Below are positions 33,233 through 42,213 of a stretch of 61,378 nt of DNA, piece after piece. Positions within the stretch are counted from its first letter, which is position 1; each line of letters opens with the position of its first letter. The translations under genes and the position numbers were made by a program. The stretch comes from Paenibacillus timonensis (GTDB taxonomy: Bacteria > Bacillota > Bacilli > Paenibacillales > Paenibacillaceae): contig NZ_JAKSXN010000035.1 in assembly GCF_022427145.1 (NCBI RefSeq), forward strand, positions 1-61,378, written 5' to 3'. The notes beneath the pieces were generated by a model that saw nothing but the letters and a program-made list of their open reading frames with translations, was not told the origin of the DNA and did not search any database.

Positions 33233-34330
33233 TTAGGCCCACCAGGCCTCCTTAGGGTAGGCCGGGTCCCCGATATAGACCGGCTCGCCGATTTTCGGCG
33301 TGGCGATGGGCACGCCTTGGCGTTTGGCTTCCGCGGTCGCGCGGCGGACCGGATCGTTCCAATCGTGCAGCGACAAAGTGAATGCCCCCCAATGAATCGG
33401 AACGAGCACGCCCCCCTGTACGTCCGTGTGAGCCTGAACCGTCTGTTCCGGCAGCATGTGGATGTCGCTCCAGCGCGGATCATATTGACCGCACTCCATC
33501 AAAGCCAGATCAAAGGGGCCGTACTTCTCGCCGATCTGCTTGAAATGCGGACCATACCCGCTGTCTCCGCTAAAGAAGACCTTCCGCTTCGGGGACGCGA
33601 TCACCCAGGAGCACCACAAGGTGCCGTCCCGGTTCGCCAGCCCCCGGCCCGAGAAATGACGGGCCGGCGTGCAGGCCAGCCGCAAGCCGTTCCAGTCGAG
33701 CTCCTCCCCCCAGTCATGCTCGCTGATCCGCTCCGGCTCCACGCCCCACCGTTGCAAGTGGCTGCCGACGCCCAGCGGGACGAAAAACCGCTCTACCTTA
33801 TCCTTCAATTTCCGGATCGTGCCGTAATCCAAATGATCATAATGGTCATGGGATAGAATCACGGCATCGATCTCCGGCAAGTCCTCCGGCTCCACCGGCA
33901 GCTGCCGGTTATACCGTTTGCCGCCGAAGGGAGGGACCGGCGTGGGCGACGGGCCCAGCATCGGATCGAGCAGGAGCCGCTTGCCTCCGAGGTGCAGCAG
34001 CAGCGCCGAATGGCCAAGCCAAGCAACCCAATCACGGTCCCGGTCCTCCAGTAACTCGCGCCCCAGCCTTACGACCGGCAGCGTCCGGTCCGGTCGGACC
34101 CGCGGATTGCCGCGCAGGTAATCCCGCAGCAACGAAACCATGTTGCCCGACGAGGGCTGGAACGAGGAGGTCGGCTCCGTGTAGGCGAACTTCTTGCCTT
34201 GCCATTGAGGGGACTGCGCGTACCGCGCCCGCTCGGAAGCCGAAGCCTTTCCGCCAAAGGCCGGATACAGCCGGATAAACAACGTAATGCCAATGAGGAG
34301 AACCAATACGATTCCGAATGCTATAAACAT
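33233..34330 (-). CDS. Metallo-beta-lactamase-fold hydrolase (NAPE-PLD-like), copy A
   Basis: 365 aa from the ATG preceded by AAGGCGG. N-terminal membrane helix (FIAFGIVLVLLIGITLFI), then PAFGGKAS. The MBL motif SHDHYDHLDYGTI (HxHxDH) is followed by LACTPARHFSGRGL, FFSGDSGYGPHF and PIHWGAFTLSLHDW, the set seen in N-acylphosphatidylethanolamine phospholipase D-like and UlaG-like enzymes. Phosphodiesterase or lactonase activity is expected; the substrate is unknown. A clear paralogue is at 37688, and two glycosyltransferases and SelO lie between. Confidence 0.85.
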   Translation of the reverse strand: MFIAFGIVLVLLIGITLFIRLYPAFGGKASASERARYAQSPQWQGKKFAYTEPTSSFQPSSGNMVSLLRDYLRGNPRVRPDRTLPVVRLGRELLEDRDRDWVAWLGHSALLLHLGGKRLLLDPMLGPSPTPVPPFGGKRYNRQLPVEPEDLPEIDAVILSHDHYDHLDYGTIRKLKDKVERFFVPLGVGSHLQRWGVEPERISEHDWGEELDWNGLRLACTPARHFSGRGLANRDGTLWCSWVIASPKRKVFFSGDSGYGPHFKQIGEKYGPFDLALMECGQYDPRWSDIHMLPEQTVQAHTDVQGGVLVPIHWGAFTLSLHDWNDPVRRATAEAKRQGVPIATPKIGEPVYIGDPAYPKEAWWA

Positions 34331-34587
34331 GTACAATACCGCCTTTTCCTACATGAAGAGTGGATGATGGGTCGATTCAATCAGAGTATACTGCATAGCG
34401 GGGGGCGTTGCCAAATGAGGGACTGGCTCTCCTATGACCTGGGCAATCGCCCGTTCCGGATAGGTTCCTTCGTCGCCTAGAGGTACTGCCCCATTTTGCG
34501 GGTAAGCCGTTACCGTTGAGGTCGGGGGACATATTGTGGAAGGGAGAAACGTATGTTGGCAAGACCACGAGCCAGAGGAGCGATGAT

Positions 34588-35331
34588 ATGGAGGCCGGCC
34601 GGAGAATTCCCAAAGCGAAACCACAACCTGGAGTTTCCGTTATCACCTGCACGAACCGCCATAGCTATCTCAAGAACTTGTTCCATAATTTCACCCTACA
34701 GCTTTACCCCATGAAAGAGCTGATCATCGTCGTCAACAATGACGGCATCCCGCTCGAACCCTATTTGCGCATGGCGAAAAAATGGAAGACCGTCCGCGTG
34801 TTCCGCGCCCCTGGTGCCTGGTCCCTTGGCGCTTGCATCAACTTCGCCGCAAAGAAAGCGAAATATGACTACATCGCCAAGTTCGATGACGACGACTACT
34901 ATGCCCCTTATTACTTGACGGCCAGCCTGCAGGTGATGCACAGAAGCCGGGCTGACGTCATCGGCAAGCGGGCGCATTACATGTATTTGAACGGCTCGAA
35001 GACGCTAATCCTGCGTTTTCCCCGCGACGAGAACCGCATAGCCTCACGGCTGCCGGGCGCAACGCTCGTATTTCGCAAGGCCGTGATCGAGCGGGTTCCG
35101 TTTCCCGAACGGAACGTGGGGGAAGACGATGTGTTCTGCCTCCGCTGCAGGAAGAAGGGCTTCAAAGTGTACTCCGGCGAGAAAAGCAACTTCGTGGCGA
35201 TCCGCCGCAAAAACTCCCAAGGCCACACCTGGATCATCAGCGAGCAAGAGTTGATCGCCCACCACCGAACGATTCCGAACGTCCGGAATTTCAAAAAATT
35301 CGTACAGCGCAAACCAAAGGGTGTTCTGTAA
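34588..35331 (+). CDS. Glycosyltransferase (GT2/GT-A type), tandem copy 1
   Basis: 247 aa from the ATG 7 nt after AGAGGAG; the frame is open 24 codons upstream without a site. GT-A fold: PGVSVITCTNRHSYLKNLF, ELIIVVNNDG, and a metal-binding run KFDDDDYYAPYYL (about residue 93-105), where DxD lies inside DDDD. Then VIGKRAHYMYLNG and LPGATLVFRKAV. The C-terminal HTWIISEQELIAHH is shared with copy 2. Likely transfers a sugar to a surface or spore polymer. Overlaps copy 2 by 1 nt (TAATG). Confidence 0.85.
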   Translation: MEAGRRIPKAKPQPGVSVITCTNRHSYLKNLFHNFTLQLYPMKELIIVVNNDGIPLEPYLRMAKKWKTVRVFRAPGAWSLGACINFAAKKAKYDYIAKFDDDDYYAPYYLTASLQVMHRSRADVIGKRAHYMYLNGSKTLILRFPRDENRIASRLPGATLVFRKAVIERVPFPERNVGEDDVFCLRCRKKGFKVYSGEKSNFVAIRRKNSQGHTWIISEQELIAHHRTIPNVRNFKKFVQRKPKGVL

Positions 35332-36026
35332 TGAAAAACGGAGTTTCGATCCTTACCTGTACCAAACGGAGGGACTGCATGGACGCGTTGTTCCGAAACT
35401 ATGTCCGGCAGGAGCACCCGCACAAAGAGCTGATCGTGATCTTGAATCACCCCAGCCTGCGGATCAGCGAGTACAAACAGGCGGCCCGGCGGTTCCCGAA
35501 CGTCAGAATCGTCAGCGTGCCGGGTTCCGTCTCCCTAGGAGCTTGCCTGAACTTGGGCGTCAAGCTTGCCAAGCACCCGCTGATTGCCAAGTTCGATGAC
35601 GACGACTATTACGCGCCCCGTTATTTGACGGACAGCGTACGCACCCTTTGCCAGACCAAAGCCGACATTGTCGGAAAAAGAGCCCATTACATGCAACTGA
35701 ACGGCGAACCGCGCCTTCTGTACCGCTACCCCGCGATGGCCGGTCGATTCGTCCCTTTAGTGCAGGGTGCAACTTTGCTGGTTCGGCGTCAGGTGTTTAA
35801 GCAGGTTCGCTTTCCCGACCAAAGCCCCGGGGAATGCGTCCGATTCTGCGCGTCTTGCCGGGCGAAAGGCTTCAAAATCTATGCCGGCAGCCCGCGGCAT
35901 TTCCTTGCCATCCGCCAGCGCAACTCCAAGGAGCACACCTGGATCGTCAGCGATACCGCGTTATTGAAGCGGAATGTGCAGTTGCTGGAGGTCGGCGATG
36001 CGAGGCGGTTCGTGGGTGGAACGTAA
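35331..36026 (+). CDS. Glycosyltransferase (GT2/GT-A type), tandem copy 2
   Basis: 231 aa paralogue of the gene before it, with the same order: NGVSILTCTKRRDCMDALF, ELIVILNHPSL, KFDDDDYYAPRYLTDS, IVGKRAHYMQLNG, VQGATLLVRRQVF and NSKEHTWIVSDTALL. Acceptor-side residues differ from copy 1, so the two could add different sugars or work on alternate positions. Translation coupled to copy 1. Ends at a strong terminator. Confidence 0.86.
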   Translation: MKNGVSILTCTKRRDCMDALFRNYVRQEHPHKELIVILNHPSLRISEYKQAARRFPNVRIVSVPGSVSLGACLNLGVKLAKHPLIAKFDDDDYYAPRYLTDSVRTLCQTKADIVGKRAHYMQLNGEPRLLYRYPAMAGRFVPLVQGATLLVRRQVFKQVRFPDQSPGECVRFCASCRAKGFKIYAGSPRHFLAIRQRNSKEHTWIVSDTALLKRNVQLLEVGDARRFVGGT

Positions 36027-36076
36027 AAGAGCCGTCTCCGCAGGTCCTGCCACGACCTGAGGGACAGCTCTTTTTG
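36025..36076 (+). terminator. Terminator after the glycosyltransferase pair
   Basis: AAAAGAGC ... GCTCTTTTT with an inner CAGGTC/GACCTG stem and a T-run. Confidence 0.88.
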
Positions 36077-36133
36077 CGTTGCGGAAATACCGAGATGATG
36101 GATTCTTCTACTCCAGCGGCCAGGCCCGGAAGG

Positions 36134-37624
36134 TTAGGTGCCGCAAAACGTGCGGTACGGCCGGTCGCAAGCCGCCGGCAGCTCCGCGTATTCCGCCTGC
36201 TGCGGTGTATGGGCGAAGGGCTGGCTTAGCGCCTCCAACAAGCGTTCCATCACGCTGTAATCGTCCCGCTCCACGGCGGCCTCCAAAGCTTCCTCCACCC
36301 GGTGGTTTCGTGGGATCACCGCCGGGTTGCTGCGGTGCATCAACTCGCGGGCCGCTTCTTGAGTTTCGGTCTGCGCGGCGATCCGTGCCTGCCAGCGCGT
36401 AAGCCATCCCGACCACTCGGGGGTGCCAGCCATCGGCGGTTCTTCCAGCCGGTCAAAGGTCAAGGCGAGGAACGTGTTGGTGAAATCGGCCTGGTGTTGC
36501 TGCATCAGGTCGAGCAGGTCTTTGACGAGGGCGGCATCCTCCTCCTGTTCGCCGAACAAGCCCAGCTTCGAACGCATTCCTTGCAGCCAGGCCGCTTCAA
36601 ATTGCCAGGCGAAGCCATGAAGCGCCTCTTCGGCGAGCCGGACGGCCTGATCCTCCTCCTCGTGAAGCAGCGGCAGCAGGCTCTCGGCGAACCGGGACAG
36701 GTTCCATACCGCGATGTTGGGCTGATTGCCGTAGGCATATCGGCCATGACGGTCGATGGAACTGAATACGGTCGCGGGGTCGTACGCGTCCATAAAAGCA
36801 CAGGGCCCATAGTCGATCGTCTCGCCGCTGAGGGCCATGTTGTCGGTGTTCATCACCCCGTGGATGAACCCGACGAGCTGCCACTTGGCGATCAGCGCAG
36901 CCTGGCGCTGGACCGCCTCCCGCAACAGCGCCAAATAGCGCCCGGCCTCGCCGCTGTCGGCGAGCTCGGCCAGTTCCGGGTAATGGCGCTGGATCACGTA
37001 GTCGGCGAGCGTGCGGACGTCCGCCGGCTCGCCGAATTGCGCGGCATACTGGAACGTGCCGACGCGCACGTGGCTGGCGGCGACGCGGGTGAGAATCGCC
37101 CCGCGCAAGCCCTCTTCCCGGACCACCGTCTCCCCGGTGGTCACCACCGCCAGGCTGCGGGTCGTCGGAATGCCCAGCGCGTGCATCGCCTCGCTGATGA
37201 TGTACTCCCGCAGCATCGGGCCCAGCGCGGCGCGCCCGTCGCCGCCGCGCGAGTACGGCGTCCGGCCGGAGCCCTTGAGCTGGATGTCGAAGCGATCGCC
37301 GCCAGGCGCGATCTGCTCGCCGAGCAGCAGGGCCCGGCCGTCCCCCAACATCGTGAAATGCCCGAACTGGTGGCCCGCATAGGCCTGGGCCAGCGGCTCC
37401 GCCCCCGGCGGCAGCCCGTTGCCGGCGAAGACGGCAAGGTTCTCTTCGCTTCGCAGCGCCTCAGGGTCCAAGCCGAGCTCCACCGCGAGCGAGTCGTTCA
37501 GCACGGTTAGCTTCGGCGACCGCACCGGCTTGGCCTCCTGCTTCGTGAAGAAGAACTCCGGCAAGCGGGCGTAGGTATTATCGAAATTCCATCCGGTTTG
37601 CGGATTATCGTTTGATGGGCTCAT
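36134..37624 (-). CDS. selO: Protein adenylyltransferase SelO (YdiU family)
   Basis: 496 aa, full length. Pseudokinase-like fold that transfers AMP from ATP to Ser/Thr/Tyr of target proteins. Marks: [23 protein letters not shown] at the start of the nucleotide pocket, [26 protein letters not shown]-like [21 protein letters not shown], and [20 protein letters not shown] with the metal ligands Asn and Asp. It ends TFCGT: C-terminal cysteine in place of the selenocysteine of animal SelO. Known in Escherichia coli to link redox stress to metabolism. Single gene on its strand. Confidence 0.94.
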   Translation of the reverse strand: MSPSNDNPQTGWNFDNTYARLPEFFFTKQEAKPVRSPKLTVLNDSLAVELGLDPEALRSEENLAVFAGNGLPPGAEPLAQAYAGHQFGHFTMLGDGRALLLGEQIAPGGDRFDIQLKGSGRTPYSRGGDGRAALGPMLREYIISEAMHALGIPTTRSLAVVTTGETVVREEGLRGAILTRVAASHVRVGTFQYAAQFGEPADVRTLADYVIQRHYPELAELADSGEAGRYLALLREAVQRQAALIAKWQLVGFIHGVMNTDNMALSGETIDYGPCAFMDAYDPATVFSSIDRHGRYAYGNQPNIAVWNLSRFAESLLPLLHEEEDQAVRLAEEALHGFAWQFEAAWLQGMRSKLGLFGEQEEDAALVKDLLDLMQQHQADFTNTFLALTFDRLEEPPMAGTPEWSGWLTRWQARIAAQTETQEAARELMHRSNPAVIPRNHRVEEALEAAVERDDYSVMERLLEALSQPFAHTPQQAEYAELPAACDRPYRTFCGT

Positions 37625-37687
37625 CGGCTTCTCCTTCGTTCATCGTTTATCGGTTATCGTCCCAGCTGGATCTTCCAGAGGACGCGA

Positions 37688-38857
37688 TTACTTCATTGTG
37701 CTGGATGGGCGTGCGCCTCGCAACCCAGGTGCGTTCCGTGTCGAGCTTGCCGATTTCCACCAAGCTTCCGTCGGATAATCGGACGCCCCGATCCGAACGG
37801 GTTCTCCGATCTTTGGCGTCGCCAGCGGAATGCCTCGCTGTTTGGCCTCTTCGCTCAGCCGGCGAATCGGATCGTACCAGCTGTGCATCGCCAGCGAAAA
37901 CGCGCCCCAATGGATCGGCAGCAGCACGTTCCCCCTGACGTCGAGGTGAGCCCGTGCCGTTTGCTCCGGCAGCATATGGATATCCCACCACCGGTCGTCA
38001 TACTGTCCGCACTCCATCAAAGTGAGGTCGAACGGCCCGTATTTTTCGCCGATTTCCTTGAAATGGGGGCCATATCCGCTATCCCCGCTAAAATAGACCC
38101 TCGTCTTCGGCGTGGTCAACACCCAGGAGCACCATAAACCGCCGCCGCCCTGTTTGAACAGCGCCCGCCCCGAAAAATGCCGGGCCGGCGTGCAGGCCAA
38201 CCGAACGCCCTGAAACTCCAGCTCTTCCCACCAATCGTATTCCTCGATCTGCCCGGGGGCCACGCCCCACCGTTCCAGATGGCAGCGGATGCCCAGCGGC
38301 CCGATGAAGCGCCCCACCCGGTCCTTCAATTGCCGGATCGTGCCGTAATCCAGATGATCGTAATGATCGTGGGACAGCACGACGGCATCGATCGGCGGAA
38401 GCTCGTTCAGGCTCCCGAAGGGCAGTTCGCGATTGAATCTTTTGTCGCCCCCAATCGGGGAACAGGATGCGCCTAACATCGGGTCCAGCAACCATCGAAT
38501 TCCTCCCAATTGCAGCAAAAGAGCGGAATGACCAAACCAGACGACCGTATCCTCCTGGAGTTCCTCGATCATCTGCCGAGTCAATGGGACCTGAGGCAGC
38601 GGCCGATCCGGCTTCAATTGGGGTTTCCGCTGCACATATTCCCGGAAGGCCGTAATCCAGCTGCCCGGCGAGGGTTTGAACATTTTCGTCTCCAGGGGAT
38701 ATTGAAATTTCGTCCCTTTATAATTCGGCGACTGCCGGTAGCGCTTCATGTCTTCGGGTGACGGCTTCCCGCCAAACGGCGGGTACAGCTTCTGGAATAA
38801 ATCCAATGCAACGACAAGGAGCACGACGAGACAGATCAGGACAAATAACCATATCAT
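37688..38857 (-). CDS. Metallo-beta-lactamase-fold hydrolase (NAPE-PLD-like), copy B
   Basis: 389 aa from the ATG after GAGGAGGGGG. The same plan as copy A: membrane helix IWLFVLICLVVLLVVALDLF, LYPPFGGKPSPEDMKRYRQSP, SHDHYDHLDYGTI, LACTPARHFSGRALF, YFSGDSGYGPHFKEIGEKYG and PIHWGAFSLAMHSW. It runs about 20 residues past the usual end, with a basic low-complexity tail (STRNAPGLRGARPSS), which might come from a shifted stop. Copies A and B are close over the whole catalytic region, so they are paralogues probably duplicated in this lineage. Confidence 0.86.
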   Translation of the reverse strand: MIWLFVLICLVVLLVVALDLFQKLYPPFGGKPSPEDMKRYRQSPNYKGTKFQYPLETKMFKPSPGSWITAFREYVQRKPQLKPDRPLPQVPLTRQMIEELQEDTVVWFGHSALLLQLGGIRWLLDPMLGASCSPIGGDKRFNRELPFGSLNELPPIDAVVLSHDHYDHLDYGTIRQLKDRVGRFIGPLGIRCHLERWGVAPGQIEEYDWWEELEFQGVRLACTPARHFSGRALFKQGGGGLWCSWVLTTPKTRVYFSGDSGYGPHFKEIGEKYGPFDLTLMECGQYDDRWWDIHMLPEQTARAHLDVRGNVLLPIHWGAFSLAMHSWYDPIRRLSEEAKQRGIPLATPKIGEPVRIGASDYPTEAWWKSASSTRNAPGLRGARPSSTMK

Positions 38858-38974
38858 TGGGCGAACCCCCTCCTCTGAACGAATGACTTTCATCCAGGAA
38901 GGTTGTGCCAAAGCCAGACGATTTATGCAAAGGGGGATCTGCTGCGAGCTCATGCGGGATACTGCGGACTTCGG

Positions 38975-39961
38975 TTACTGTAATTTCCGCTCCTTACGGA
39001 AAGCCTCGATCCGCTCCCGGTTGTTGGCGTCGATTCGCAGCGAGATACCCTGGCAATTGAGAACGATGCCATCCATGTTTCCCGACACCGCCAGCAGGTC
39101 GTCGTACGCCGCGATGTTGCTGCTCCAGGTCGTTTTGTCGTAAACCTTCTCGAACTCCGGCCAATCGGTAAACGCCGGGAGCCAAGCCGAACCGTCCTCC
39201 GCGCTTAGCACACCGAATTGAATGACGGTCCCTTGCTTCAACGTCTTCATTCCTTGCTCATCCGCAGGCGAAGGATCGGACTCCTTCAACTGCATGGGCA
39301 GCAAATATTTCGCCTGCAAAATTTCATCAAGCATTTCCGCCTCCAGTGCGTTCAGCTCCCGTCCGCGAGCTTCCTGATCGCCTGTCGGCGCATGCAGCGT
39401 CTGGAAGAAGCGGATCATCGCCCGCTGCAGCCCCGGATTCGTCACGGGGATGCTGATCTCCGGCGTCCCGGTCCAATCCGGCGGCGGCACGATCTCGTCC
39501 CGGTTCAATTCGATATGATACTGCCCGTTGTCCACAAGAACTTTCGGTAATCCCAGAATATGAAGCTGCCCGAACGTCCTGAGCACGTCCTCCCCGCCGA
39601 TCGGTTTCATCTCCAGCATCAAGAACTGCTGACGAAAATAATCCTCCGCGTTCGCGGCATACGCCTCCTGCGAGAACATCCACACCCGGTCTTCCCCATC
39701 CACGTAAGGATACCCGGTCGCCTGGTCGCACGCGAGATACAGCGTATCGGCATTCTTTATTTTTTCGTACAGCACGCCAGTAAGGACCTTGATCCGTTCG
39801 TCCAGATACACGTCCGGATAAGCCTCCTCCGCCTTAAACCGCTTGGCGGCATGCACCAAAAAAATCAACTCCTGAATCTCCAGCCCGCCAAGCTCTTCCT
39901 GCGAAATTTCCGGCGTCAGCAGAAACCTCCGCCCGACCTCGTCTTTCCGTTCCTCGTTCAT
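38975..39961 (-). CDS. SseB-domain protein
   Basis: 328 aa from the ATG after GAGGTG. The C-terminal third matches the SseB N-terminal domain pattern: LLPMQLKESDPS, GTVIQFGVLSAEDGSAWLPAFTDWPEF, and DDLLAVSGNMDGIVLNCQGISL. The N-terminal 200 residues (ELIFLVHAAKRFKAEEAYPD, LYLACDQATGYPYVDGED) may be a related or separate domain. SseB-like proteins in Firmicutes have no settled role. Soluble, no signal peptide. Upstream on the other strand is a putative exported HTH protein. Confidence 0.7.
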   Translation of the reverse strand: MNEERKDEVGRRFLLTPEISQEELGGLEIQELIFLVHAAKRFKAEEAYPDVYLDERIKVLTGVLYEKIKNADTLYLACDQATGYPYVDGEDRVWMFSQEAYAANAEDYFRQQFLMLEMKPIGGEDVLRTFGQLHILGLPKVLVDNGQYHIELNRDEIVPPPDWTGTPEISIPVTNPGLQRAMIRFFQTLHAPTGDQEARGRELNALEAEMLDEILQAKYLLPMQLKESDPSPADEQGMKTLKQGTVIQFGVLSAEDGSAWLPAFTDWPEFEKVYDKTTWSSNIAAYDDLLAVSGNMDGIVLNCQGISLRIDANNRERIEAFRKERKLQ

Positions 39962-40098
39962 CCGGCACCTCATTTCCCATCGTTTGAGTACAGTATAGCT
40001 TAAAATCATTGTCTCGGAGCCCTAAGGAAAGATAAAATATGCCTATAACGTTATATATTTCTAGAAGGTATACCGTCGAACGGGCAAGAGAGGATGGC

Positions 40099-40461
40099 AT
40101 GGGGATGCATAAATACAGCAATATCATTTGCAGTTTGATTCTATCTCTTTCTTTTTTAGGAGGATGTTATCTACTGGCCGAGCGGGGAGAGGAGAAACCC
40201 GATCCGGCTATACCGGAGCAGAAGGTTAGCGAAGATAAGTCGATATTGACGGAAAGCGAATTAGCCGATTACCTAGGCATCACCAGGAGTGAGTTGCAGG
40301 ATATTCTGGAATTGGACCGGAAGAAGAGGGAAAATTTCAATGGGAGCGTTTATGATACCTACTCGTTTTTGCCCCGGATGGAGCTTCCCAACCGAAGTTA
40401 TATCTTTTTAAAGAGCGAAATTGAGAAATGGGTCGAGTATCATTCTTCCAAATTGGACTGA
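40099..40461 (+). CDS. Lipoprotein-like protein with excisionase-type HTH domain
   Basis: 120 aa from the ATG 5 nt after GAGAGG; the ORF is open 20 codons before. Residues 8-25 are a hydrophobic signal (IICSLILSLSFLGGC) with a good lipobox LGGC. A short acidic linker follows. The last 70 residues read as a MerR/excisionase helix-turn-helix: ILTESELADYLGITRSELQDIL, then MELPNRSYIFLKSEIEKWVEY. A DNA-binding fold with an export signal is contradictory; either it is anchored facing the cytoplasm, or the fold has another use. No family name. Confidence 0.65.
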   Translation: MGMHKYSNIICSLILSLSFLGGCYLLAERGEEKPDPAIPEQKVSEDKSILTESELADYLGITRSELQDILELDRKKRENFNGSVYDTYSFLPRMELPNRSYIFLKSEIEKWVEYHSSKLD

Positions 40462-40488
40462 ACGCGAGAGTGAAGGGGGAAGTGATTC

Positions 40489-41256
40489 ATGGATTTGCGC
40501 CTGAAGTTTAATGAGGACGTTGTGAACTATGAGAAGATGCGTCCCACGTATGTGCAGGAACTTTTTCAGGATGTGATTCGGTATTCTGACCTCAACCCGC
40601 GGATGAAGGCCCTTGAGGTGGGCATCGGGACGGGCCAAGCCACCCTTCCTTTCTTGAACACCGGCTGCGAGATGACCGCCATCGAACTGGGGGAAGATTT
40701 GGCCAAATTTTCTGCGGAGAAGTTTTCAAGGTTTCCTCATTTCAGCGTGATTCAGAGTGATTTCGAAAGCGTCAGGTTGGAGCCTGAGCAATACGATTTA
40801 ATCTACTCCGCCACGGCGTTCCACTGGATCCCGCAAGAGATCGGATATCCCAAGGTGTATCAGCTCTTGCGAAGCGGAGGCGTACTCGCGTTATTCTGGA
40901 ATCGTCCGTTCCCGGCCCGGAAAGACGAGTTGCATGAAGCCATGCAGAGGATATACGCGAAATACGCGCCCTCCTCGAAAGAACCTGCCCCACATACCGA
41001 ACAGAAAAGCTTGGAAATGGTTCATACCCTCGAACAATATGGTTTTGTCGGCGCGAATTTCAAATTATATCATCACACCCGAACTTTTGATGCACCAAGC
41101 TATGTAGCCCTCCTAAATACGTATTCGGACCATCGGGCTTTCCCGGAGGAGCAACGCGTGCGTTTAGAGCAAGAGATCATCGAAGCCATCAACCATTTCG
41201 GCGGAAAGGTTGAATTACACGATACCATCGATTTGTACTTAGCCAGGAAGCCGTAA
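40489..41256 (+). CDS. Class I SAM-dependent methyltransferase
   Basis: 255 aa. Motif I ALEVGIGTGQATLPFLNTG (about residue 40), acidic motif II AIELGEDLAKFSAEKF, then QSDFESVRLEPEQYDLIYSATAFHWIP. This resembles the methyltransferase type 11 family acting on small molecules. It starts with NFDEVV-like LKFNEDVVNYEKMRPTY. Clear ribosome site AAGGGGG. The 100-aa membrane protein follows 25 bp later and is probably co-transcribed. Confidence 0.87.
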   Translation: MDLRLKFNEDVVNYEKMRPTYVQELFQDVIRYSDLNPRMKALEVGIGTGQATLPFLNTGCEMTAIELGEDLAKFSAEKFSRFPHFSVIQSDFESVRLEPEQYDLIYSATAFHWIPQEIGYPKVYQLLRSGGVLALFWNRPFPARKDELHEAMQRIYAKYAPSSKEPAPHTEQKSLEMVHTLEQYGFVGANFKLYHHTRTFDAPSYVALLNTYSDHRAFPEEQRVRLEQEIIEAINHFGGKVELHDTIDLYLARKP

Positions 41257-41281
41257 CGGATTAGGGAAAGGGGGACGACCG

Positions 41282-41584
41282 TTGAACCGGAGAATAATCC
41301 TCCCCGTCACGTTGGTTTTAGGCGTGGGCGTCTGCGCCGTTATTCTATTTCTAAACCTGTACCCTATTCACGCCACAAACACGAAATATGATCTTCAACT
41401 TGGACACGTTCCAAATCAGGAGTTCGCCAGGATGAATGATCATTCGGATCATTTTAAAAACAATGCCGTTCTCATCGCCATGGCCATCTACCCGGACAAG
41501 AAAGAAAGTCTGCGTCAGGCTCAGTTATATGTAACCAAACGCGGATTGGAAATTCAGATGAAGCTTGATTTTAAGTTGGAGTAA
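41282..41584 (+). CDS. Small membrane-anchored protein of unknown function
   Basis: 100 aa from a TTG preceded by AAAGGGGG. One N-terminal helix (ILPVTLVLGVGVCAVILFLN) and a soluble 75-residue domain outside (TNTKYDLQLGHVPNQEFARM). Not recognised. Likely second gene of a unit with the methyltransferase. Confidence 0.65.
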   Translation: MNRRIILPVTLVLGVGVCAVILFLNLYPIHATNTKYDLQLGHVPNQEFARMNDHSDHFKNNAVLIAMAIYPDKKESLRQAQLYVTKRGLEIQMKLDFKLE

Positions 41585-41636
41585 ATGATCCACGGCATAT
41601 TCGTGTCGGCTTTGCCCACTTATCTGCAAGAACGAA

Positions 41637-41675
41637 AATAACCCGCCCATGTTAGCGCCAAGGGTGCGGGTTATT
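41637..41675 (-). terminator. Terminator, minus strand
   Basis: AATAACCCGCCC / GGGTGCGGGTTATT hairpin with T-rich tail on the minus strand. It lies directly at the stop of the decayed gene 41671-41940. Confidence 0.8.
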
Positions 41676-41940
41676 GATCCAAGCAATTTGGAAGTTTCCC
41701 ACCCAAAATGTTGTGCGGGATGTCGGGTGGCTGTTCCGGCTCCTTATTTCTGTCCTAAGCCCTATAGCGGCCGTTTCAATCCTGCAATTTGCGCACGTAC
41801 AACTAATCTCCTGCACATTCGCCGCAATACATAGCAACATACTCCAAATCCCGTTCGTACTCTTGCCTTGCACCGTACACATTCGCCTTCAACAAATACG
41901 CATACAGCAGATAAAGGTGGTATTGAATCGCCGCTAACGG
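41671..41940 (-). pseudogene. Decayed gene with three in-frame stops
   Basis: One minus-strand frame keeps protein-like sequence for 90 codons: PLAAIQYHLYLLYAYLLK, VYGARQEYERDLEYVAMY, CGECAGD, stop, LYVRKLQD, stop, NGRYRA, stop, then DRNKEPEQPPDIPHNILGG and KLPNCLDQ, ending at a terminator. The three stops are TAG, TGA, TAG, each reachable from CAG or CGA by one C-to-T change. No start codon survives. The family is not known to me; CGEC is zinc-finger-like. Overlapping longer open frames in other frames look spurious. Confidence 0.5.
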
Positions 41941-42213
41941 TTAGATGTTTGTGGAAGGGATTGCGAAGCGGCAGAGAACCTATGTTGCGAACAATGAGAG
42001 CGAAAACACAAAACATCATTGACTTATTTTGTATCTGGTTGAGTCTGGCAATGCAAAACATACTGTATAATTTTCAATGGAATTATCAAAGTGCTCAATA
42101 ATAGTAATAATAGCATTGAGAATGTTATAGTTAATCGGAATATTGACTACATGCAACTTTTCGGAAATTGGAAGCGTCTGTTAATAATAATGTCTAATGA
42201 GGAGGGACTTTGG

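Noticed and set aside
41649..42101. Overlapping plus- and minus-strand frames of 60-99 codons
   Set aside because: No ribosome sites and no protein-like sequence; the only coherent reading is the interrupted minus frame given as a pseudogene.
42091..42213. N-terminal extension of the lipoprotein gene
   Set aside because: The upstream 41 codons have no signal or ribosome site, whereas ATG 42214 gives a normal signal peptide after GAGGAGG.
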